Source: an uncultured Chloroflexota bacterium (GTDB taxonomy: Bacteria; Chloroflexota; Anaerolineae; Promineifilales; Promineifilaceae). Taken from it: DNA of 19,239 nt. Below, one piece after another: positions 14,629 to 19,239 of the stretch. The DNA lies in NCBI GenBank assembly GCA_937958365.1, contig CALFEW010000981.1, positions 1 through 19,239 on the forward strand, written 5' to 3'. Position numbers and translations under genes: made by a program. Below the pieces are notes generated by a model that was not told where the DNA came from, searched no databases, and saw only the letters and a program-made list of their open reading frames with translations. Each line of letters opens with the position of its first letter. Position 1 is the first letter of the stretch.

Positions 14629-15879
14629 ATGCAGCAGCTATTCCTAAACAAACTAGAAGAACGCTTCATCCGCTACGTACAAATTGACACGCAAAGCGAT
14701 GAGCAAGGCGCGGGCGTCCCCAGCACGCAGAAACAGTTCGATTTGTTACGGCCGTTAGCCGACGAACTGCGCGCCCTCGGCGTGGCCGACGTGATCCTGG
14801 CCGATCGTGGTTTTGTGATGGGCACAATTCCGGCGACAGTAACGGCCGTCAACATACCCACGATAGCCTTTCTGGCCCACGTAGACACCGCGCCGGCCTT
14901 CAGCGGCACGGCCGTTCAACCCATCATCCACCGCCGCTACGACGGCCGTCCCATCACCCTGCCCGACGACCCCACCCAGGTCCTCAACGCCGCCAATTCG
15001 CCCGAATTGGCCGGTAAAATCGGCGAAGACGTCGTCACCGCCAGCGGCCTGACGCTGCTGGGAGCCGACGATAAAGCGGGCGTCGCCATCATCATGACCC
15101 TGGCCGAACACCTGCTGGCCCACCCAGAAATTCCACACGGCCGTATCCGCATCTGCTTCACCCCCGACGAAGAAATCGGCCGGGGCGTGGGCTACCTGAA
15201 CCTGGACGACCTGGCCGCCGACGTGGCCTACACCCTGGACGGCGGCGACGCCGGCGAAGTGACCTACGAAACCTTCTCCGCCGACAAAGCCATCGTCAAA
15301 ATTACCGGCGTCTCCACCCACCCCGGCACGGCCAAAGGGGTGCTGGTGAATGCCCTGACGCTGGCCTCCAACCTGATCCAGCTTCTACCACAAGCCACCG
15401 ATACGCCGGAGACGACAGACGGCCGTGAGGGATTCATCTTCCTGCACAAACTGCAAGGCACAGCCGCCGCCGCCGAACTGCAATTCATCCTGCGTGACTT
15501 CGAGGTCGAAGGTTTGCAAGCCTATGGCGACCAGATTCGCGCCGCCGCCCAACACATCCGGGCCACCGAACCCCGCGCTCAGATTGATGTCGCCATCACG
15601 CCGCAATACCGCAACATGCGCTACTGGCTGGAACAAGACAAAACCCCCGTAAACATGGCCGTCCGCGCCGTAGAAAGAGCCGGTATCCCGCTCATCATCC
15701 GCCCCATTCGCGGCGGAACCGATGGCTCCTGGCTCACCGCCAAAGGGCTGCCCACGCCCAACCTGTTCACCGGCATGCACAACTGCCACGGCCCGCTGGA
15801 ATGGGTGACGCTGCAAGACATGGCCCGCGCCACCGAAGTTTGCGTCCACCTGGCCCAAATTTGGGCGGAAGCCGCCTAA
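14629..15879 (+). CDS. pepT: Peptidase T (tripeptide aminopeptidase, M20B)
   Basis: 416 residues, normal for PepT. Metal-ligand and catalytic motifs are all present: AHVDTAP (His84, Asp86), GADDKAG (bridging Asp147), PDEEIGRG (Glu181 general base, Glu182 ligand), TLDGGD (Asp204) and a C-terminal HNCHG containing the last His ligand (about 384-387). RPIRGGTDGSWL is also typical. The dinuclear Zn enzyme removes the N-terminal residue from tripeptides in the cytoplasm, finishing protein turnover. The ribosome binding site is weak (TTTAGAG, about 9 nt upstream). The gene carries six ACGGCCGT copies. A second M20 peptidase gene follows 88 bp downstream, after a 9-bp hairpin. Confidence 0.95.
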   Translation: MQQLFLNKLEERFIRYVQIDTQSDEQGAGVPSTQKQFDLLRPLADELRALGVADVILADRGFVMGTIPATVTAVNIPTIAFLAHVDTAPAFSGTAVQPIIHRRYDGRPITLPDDPTQVLNAANSPELAGKIGEDVVTASGLTLLGADDKAGVAIIMTLAEHLLAHPEIPHGRIRICFTPDEEIGRGVGYLNLDDLAADVAYTLDGGDAGEVTYETFSADKAIVKITGVSTHPGTAKGVLVNALTLASNLIQLLPQATDTPETTDGREGFIFLHKLQGTAAAAELQFILRDFEVEGLQAYGDQIRAAAQHIRATEPRAQIDVAITPQYRNMRYWLEQDKTPVNMAVRAVERAGIPLIIRPIRGGTDGSWLTAKGLPTPNLFTGMHNCHGPLEWVTLQDMARATEVCVHLAQIWAEAA

Positions 15880-15900
15880 ATCTTCCGAAAGCAAAACACT

Positions 15901-15925
15901 CCCCGGCGCTGCCCATGCGCCGGGG
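15901..15925 (+). other. GC-rich hairpin between pepT and the second M20 gene
   Basis: A perfect 9-bp stem, 15901-15909 (CCCCGGCGC) with 15917-15925, has a seven-base loop. It starts 21 nt after the pepT stop. There is no T-tract, so it may be an RNA-stability or partial termination element rather than a full terminator. The next ribosome binding site (AGGAGAAGGA) starts at 15957. Confidence 0.6.
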
Positions 15926-15967
15926 GACTCAATCCCACCTGTTTACCCCCAAACCCAGGAGAAGGAC

Positions 15968-17125
15968 ATGAACCCAACGATTGATCCGAACTACACGCGG
16001 CAAACGCTTGTGGACCTGGTGCAGATCAACTCCGTCAATCCTGACCTGTCGCCCGATGGGGCCGGGGAAGCGGTGATTGGCGCTTACGTGGCCCAGGCGC
16101 TGCAAACAATGGGGTTGGCCGTCACCACTTACGATCTTGGTTCGGGGCGGATGAACGTGGTCGGGACGCTGAAAGGAACGGGGCACGGCCGTTCGCTGCT
16201 CCTCAACGCCCACATGGACACGGTGGGCGTGGGCGGCATGGCCGATCCGTTTGGCGCAGTGGTGCGCGACGGCCGTCTCTACGGCCGTGGCGCGCAAGAC
16301 ATGAAAGGCAGCCTGGCGGCCATGATGGGCGCTGTCAAAGCGCTGGTAGACAGCGGCGTAAAGTTGGCAGGGGATGTGCTGTTAACGGCCGTAGCCGATG
16401 AAGAGTACGCCAGCATCGGCACAGACGACCTGGTGCGCCACGTCACCGCCGACGCGGCCATCGTCACCGAACCCACCGACCTGCACCTCTGCCGCGCCCA
16501 TCGCGGCTTCGTCTGGCTGAACGTGGAAACCACCGGCCGCGCCGCCCACGGCAGCCGTTACAAAGACGGCATAGACGCCAACATGCACATGGGGCGCTTC
16601 CTGGTGGAACTGGAAAAACTGAGCCAGGAACTCATCCAACGGCCGTCGCATCCCCTGGCCGGGCCGCCATCGCTGCACGCCTCGCTGCTGCAAGGCGGCA
16701 GCGAAATCAGCGTTTACGCCGCCCGCTGCCTGCTGAAGGTGGAACGACGCACCATCCCCGGCGAAACGGTGGCCCAAACCACCGCCGAACTACAAACGAT
16801 CATTGACCGGTTGGCCGCGGCCGACCCGGCTTTCCAGGCGACTGTCCAACCATTTTTCGACCGCGACCCCTTTGAAGTGGCCGCCACAGCGCCGATCATT
16901 GGCGCGTTGGAAAAGGCGATCACGGCCGTGCGCCGCCAGCCGCCCAACCATACCGGCGCCACTTTCTGGACCGACGCCGCCATTCTGGCCGCCGCCGGCA
17001 TAGACACGGCCGTTATCGGCCCCATTGGCGCCGGTTTGCATAGTGATGAAGAATGGGTTGAGGTACAATCAGTCCTCGATCTGGCGCAGATTTTGGCGGA
17101 AACGGCCGTCACCTTCTGCGGATAA
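15968..17125 (+). CDS. M20 family metallopeptidase (ArgE/DapE/CPG2-like)
   Basis: 385 residues. The start at 15968 has an AGGAG site 6 nt upstream. The M20 motifs are complete: AHMDTVG (His82, Asp84), GRGAQDMKG (bridging Asp111), ADEEYAS (Glu145, Glu146), TEPT (Glu168) and a C-terminal LHSDEEW (His358). A dimerisation lid domain lies at about 180-290. Such enzymes hydrolyse amide bonds of N-acylated amino acids or small peptides using two Zn2+. The motif set fits the acetylornithine deacetylase/succinyl-diaminopimelate desuccinylase/carboxypeptidase G2 group, and substrate cannot be assigned. No arginine or lysine synthesis genes are nearby, and its neighbour is peptidase T, so a peptide or acyl-amino-acid scavenging role seems more likely. 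It holds the greatest concentration of the palindrome in the window, with eight ACGGCCGT copies. Confidence 0.92.
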   Translation: MNPTIDPNYTRQTLVDLVQINSVNPDLSPDGAGEAVIGAYVAQALQTMGLAVTTYDLGSGRMNVVGTLKGTGHGRSLLLNAHMDTVGVGGMADPFGAVVRDGRLYGRGAQDMKGSLAAMMGAVKALVDSGVKLAGDVLLTAVADEEYASIGTDDLVRHVTADAAIVTEPTDLHLCRAHRGFVWLNVETTGRAAHGSRYKDGIDANMHMGRFLVELEKLSQELIQRPSHPLAGPPSLHASLLQGGSEISVYAARCLLKVERRTIPGETVAQTTAELQTIIDRLAAADPAFQATVQPFFDRDPFEVAATAPIIGALEKAITAVRRQPPNHTGATFWTDAAILAAAGIDTAVIGPIGAGLHSDEEWVEVQSVLDLAQILAETAVTFCG

Positions 17126-17126
17126 A

Positions 17127-17160
17127 AGCTACAAGCTACCAACTAACAACTACCAACTGC
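17127..17160. repeat. CTACCAACTAACAACT simple repeat between M20 and TPR genes
   Basis: This short intergenic run is made of CTACAAG, CTACCAACTAAC and AACTACCAACT units, the single-arm version of the CCAACTAACC repeat family seen at 3183-3246 and 18849-18915. It occupies almost the whole gap before the TPR gene and leaves no Shine-Dalgarno there. Confidence 0.55.
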
Positions 17161-17162
17161 CT

Positions 17163-18176
17163 ATGACACAACAACGCCGTATCAATCAACAAAAAACGGC
17201 GCGCCGTCGCCAGGAAATGCGCGCCAGCCTGTTATTGCCCATTGGCATCACCTTTGTGGTCTGGCTGGCGGGGTTGGTGGCCTATCTGCTGCTGCCGGGG
17301 CAGTTCTACGCTGTCGTTACCCTGCTCGTCGGCGTGGGGATGTTGATTTTTTTGTTTATCTGGACGCGCAACGCCACGCCGCGCGTGCGCCAACTGGCTA
17401 TCTTGCTGGCTATTCCGGCGCTCATCGGCATTGCCCTGGGCATGGTCTATGGCAGCGCCGGCTACACCTTGTTGGGTGTGGGCTTTTCCATGCTCTTGCT
17501 GTTCGTGCAGCGCTTCATTGACACACCCATCTCGTTTCGTTTCGCCTCGCGCCAATTTCAGAACGGCAACATCGAAACCGCCCTGGACCTCGTCAATCGC
17601 GCCATCAACGCCCGGCCCGATTTCTGGCAGTCGTATCAACTTCGCGCCCTGATTTACCTGACCAAACTGGATTTTTTGCGCGCCGAAAAGGATGCCCAGG
17701 CGGCCATAGACCGCAACCCCAAGGCTCATCCCGCCTATAACACGTTGGGGCAGGTTTATCTGGCCCAGGAACGTTTTGCCGAAGCCGCCGACGTGTACGG
17801 CCGTGCCCTGGATTTAGCGCCCGACTATGCCCTGTACTACTACCACCTGGGTCTGGCGCAATACCGCCTGGGTCAATATGATCCCGCCGCCGACTCGCTG
17901 GCTTCCGCCACCCAAAGCACCATGCCCATCATCGAATACGATCTGCAAACTTACTACTTCCTGGGGCGCAGCCTGGAAGCGATGGGCGAAGCCGACCTGT
18001 CCGTGGAAGCCTTTACAGAAATGGCAAAATTTGCCGATGGGCTGTGGCCACTGAAACGACAACTGGAAAATCAACCCGACTACCCTCACCTGGCTCGTAT
18101 GCGCGCTGACCTGACCGACCTGGAAGGACGACTGCCCGCGACAAGCGCCGATGAGACAACAAAATCCAACGCTTAG
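17163..18176 (+). CDS. Four-TM membrane protein with cytoplasmic-type TPR domain
   Basis: 337 residues from the ATG at 17163. Longer in-frame starts would overlap the M20 gene. A very basic N-terminus (residues 1-20, eight Arg/Lys) precedes four TM helices (about 22-44, 47-67, 75-96 and 99-117), by the positive-inside rule with both ends in the cytoplasm. A TPR array follows (about 125-295): around five degenerate repeats, the clearest at 190-221 (AYNTLGQVYLAQERFAEAADVYGRAL, given here only to its key Gly, Tyr, Ala and Leu pattern). TPR domains bind partner proteins. No enzymatic motif is visible. The stop overlaps the AGG of the ribosome binding site of the histidine phosphatase gene, so the two are probably cotranscribed and translationally linked. 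I do not recognise a named family. Confidence 0.8.
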   Translation: MTQQRRINQQKTARRRQEMRASLLLPIGITFVVWLAGLVAYLLLPGQFYAVVTLLVGVGMLIFLFIWTRNATPRVRQLAILLAIPALIGIALGMVYGSAGYTLLGVGFSMLLLFVQRFIDTPISFRFASRQFQNGNIETALDLVNRAINARPDFWQSYQLRALIYLTKLDFLRAEKDAQAAIDRNPKAHPAYNTLGQVYLAQERFAEAADVYGRALDLAPDYALYYYHLGLAQYRLGQYDPAADSLASATQSTMPIIEYDLQTYYFLGRSLEAMGEADLSVEAFTEMAKFADGLWPLKRQLENQPDYPHLARMRADLTDLEGRLPATSADETTKSNA

Positions 18177-18185
18177 GAATTCGTT

Positions 18186-18851
18186 ATGCAACTTTATATG
18201 ATTCGCCATGGGCAAAGTTATGTCAATTTACCAGATTGGGACAAAGGCAATACCGACGAGGGATTGACCGAATTGGGCCATCAACAAGCGGCCGCTCTGG
18301 CAAAATGGCTGCCCGCCCGCCTGCTGCACATAGATGGCCTGTACGCCAGCACGATGAAACGCGCCCGTGAGACCGTTGCGCCTTTGGCGAAAGCGTATGG
18401 CCTGCCGGTCCAATTTGATGACCGCCTGCGCGAAATTGGCAACAACCGTCTGGACCACACACCCTGGCCGAGTGATGAATTGCCGGAATACAGCGATTAT
18501 TGGGGATCGGAACGGCCGTTTTCCTCCATCACCCCCCACTATGACAACGGCGAAAGCCTGATGCACTCCCGCGTGCGCGTGGGCATGTTCATCGAAAGCT
18601 TGATCGAGCGCCACCGTACCCAGATTGTCGTGGCCGTTTGCCACGGCGGCGTCATCGAGATGGCCTATGACCACGTCTTCAACATCGGGCCGTGGCGGCG
18701 CTGCGAAGTATGGACAAAAAATACCGGTATCACCCGCTTCGAGCTGGTAGAACACCCCGCCCGCGAAACGTGGCGGCTCCACTACCACAGCCGCGCCGAA
18801 CACCTGGCCGCCTTGCAAGATGCCGCCAGACAGTCCAAAGACGCAGCATAA
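18186..18851 (+). CDS. Histidine phosphatase (phosphoglycerate mutase-like) superfamily protein
   Basis: 221 residues. The N-terminal RHG motif (MIRHGQS, catalytic His8) opens the protein as usual for this superfamily. The second catalytic His is in VCHGG (His153). An acidic residue expected to donate the proton is probably in the LREIGNN segment (about 81-87). The fold covers phosphoglycerate mutase, sugar and nucleotide phosphatases and SixA-type protein phosphatases. The RHGQS form and the insertion at about 90-120 (rich in Trp, Tyr, Pro and Ser) do not look like classical GpmA, so a phosphatase of unknown substrate is the safer reading. The ATG follows the TPR gene stop by 9 nt with the ribosome binding site AGGA at 18175-18178. 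The stop codon lies inside the 20-bp hairpin that follows. Confidence 0.9.
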   Translation: MQLYMIRHGQSYVNLPDWDKGNTDEGLTELGHQQAAALAKWLPARLLHIDGLYASTMKRARETVAPLAKAYGLPVQFDDRLREIGNNRLDHTPWPSDELPEYSDYWGSERPFSSITPHYDNGESLMHSRVRVGMFIESLIERHRTQIVVAVCHGGVIEMAYDHVFNIGPWRRCEVWTKNTGITRFELVEHPARETWRLHYHSRAEHLAALQDAARQSKDAA

Positions 18852-18915
18852 GTTGGTTGGTCTGGTAACAAACTTACCAGACCAACCAACTTACCAACTA
18901 ACAAACCAACAAACT
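18849..18915. repeat. 20-bp perfect hairpin starting in the stop codon, plus CCAACTAAC tail
   Basis: 18849-18868 is exactly complementary to 18874-18893, with a five-base loop CAAAC. The first three bases of the stem are the TAA stop of the histidine phosphatase gene. The right arm continues into ACCAACTAACAAACCAAC units. It belongs to the GGTTGGTTAG/CTAACCAACC family. There is no T-tract, so if it ends transcription it does so atypically. It could also protect the 3' end of the mRNA. Confidence 0.85.
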
Positions 18916-18937
18916 TACAATTCACCTCCGGTAAGCG

Positions 18938-18967
18938 TTTCACCTGAACACCAATTTGCGTTATACT
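18938..18967 (+). promoter_or_regulatory. Promoter candidate for the acyltransferase gene
   Basis: TTTCAC (18938-18943) is followed 17-18 nt later by TTATAC/TATACT (18961-18967). The decamer TTATACTGGT here is identical to that at the small RNA promoter. The expected start near 18975 gives a leader of about 55 nt before the ATG at 19031. Confidence 0.55.
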
Positions 18968-19030
18968 GGTGCTGGGGAAAGAAAACTCAAAATTCATCTT
19001 TCATCCTTTATAGTTTAACGGAGAGGTTGC

Positions 19031-19239
19031 ATGGGAAAAAGCGAACCATTATCTAACGTAGACGCCGCCTGGTTAGGTATGGAAGACTCGACAAATCTCA
19101 TGATGGTGACGGGTATCCTGACGTTTAAAGACGTCGTGGACCTTGAAGCCATTAAGGAGGTACTTCGCAAACGATTCCTTAAATATGACCGCTTCACGCA
19201 GCGAATTGTGTCTAATCGCCTGCCGCTCACCGCACCCTA
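19031..19239 (+). CDS. Wax ester synthase/diacylglycerol acyltransferase-type protein, 5' part only
   Basis: The window holds the first 69 codons. The ATG at 19031 follows GGAGAGG at about 5 nt. The N-terminus reads LSNVDAAWLGMEDSTNLMMVTGI, closely matching the conserved opening of bacterial WS/DGAT enzymes (Asp-Ala-x-Trp, then Glu-Asp-x-Thr-Asn-Leu-Met-Met). The next segment, LRKRFLKYDRFTQRIV, fits the same family. These membrane-associated acyl-CoA acyltransferases make wax esters or triacylglycerols. The catalytic HHxxxDG motif lies beyond the window, so activity cannot be judged. It has its own promoter candidate and is probably a separate transcription unit from the upstream genes. Confidence 0.8.
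   Translation, partial: MGKSEPLSNVDAAWLGMEDSTNLMMVTGILTFKDVVDLEAIKEVLRKRFLKYDRFTQRIVSNRLPLTAP

Larger units (their letters stand above)
1304..18519. repeat. Highly iterated palindrome ACGGCCGT, 46 dispersed copies
   Basis: First bases of the copies I found by reading: 1304, 1660, 2074, 2106, 2188, 3387, 3569, 3620, 3734, 4013, 4463, 4570, 4916, 4999, 5504, 6521, 7176, 7339, 7384, 8184, 9076, 10217, 11182, 11284, 12243, 12712, 13093, 13398, 13421, 14500, 14748, 14842, 14908, 14942, 15137, 15419, 16185, 16269, 16281, 16385, 16639, 16922, 17006, 17102, 17797, 18512. Most are in genes and at least five are intergenic. About 17 other CGGCCG hexamers have different flanks, so roughly three quarters of all CGGCCG sites carry the A...T flanks. 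No copy lies in 1-1303. Confidence 0.95.

Overview
The window looks like chromosomal DNA of a free-living bacterium with moderately high GC (high 50s per cent by eye). Chloroflexota, perhaps Anaerolineae-like, is my best guess. It rests on the mix of housekeeping families, the lipoprotein style (lipobox followed by Cys-Gly-Gly-Gly) and AGGAG-type ribosome binding sites, and it is an inference. I see no phage, transposase, CRISPR array, rRNA or tRNA.

Layout. Positions 1-3113 are on the minus strand: a CorA-type Mg2+ channel, then a NfeD/YqiJ-like membrane protein with a perfect alternating-Asp segment, then a flotillin (SPFH) cut by the window edge. The last two form the familiar flotillin-partner pair. 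Divergent to corA is an XdhC/CoxI-family protein (3260-4282, +), which converges on the disaggregase gene clpB (4412-7024, -). Divergent to clpB is a two-gene extracytoplasmic redox operon: a thioredoxin-fold lipoprotein and CcdA (7270-8669, +). The oxidative pentose phosphate genes gnd and zwf lie on the minus strand (12104 down to 9046). Between ccdA and zwf, 8780-9022 holds an apparently self-contained small RNA gene with a promoter, several competing helices and an intrinsic terminator. From 12514 to the end all genes are on the plus strand: a glycogen debranching enzyme, peptidase T, a second M20 peptidase, a four-TM TPR protein, a histidine phosphatase and the start of a wax ester synthase/DGAT-type acyltransferase.

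How the genes fit together. Much of the window is central metabolism and proteostasis: glycogen debranching, NADPH supply (zwf/gnd), peptide turnover (two M20 enzymes), protein disaggregation (ClpB) and electron transfer to extracytoplasmic thiols (CcdA plus lipoprotein). No single pathway links all genes.

Most unusual signal. The palindromic octamer ACGGCCGT occurs 46 times by my hand count in 19.2 kb, where about 0.3-0.5 copies are expected by chance. It occurs in coding DNA in all three reading frames (as Thr-Ala-Val, Asn/Asp-Gly-Arg, or x-Arg-Pro) and between genes. This resembles the highly iterated palindrome HIP1 of cyanobacteria, but with a different sequence. Two further families of intergenic inverted repeats, one built from CCGTATT/CCGTAAT units and one from GGTTGGTTAG/CTAACCAACC units, sit mostly directly after stop codons.
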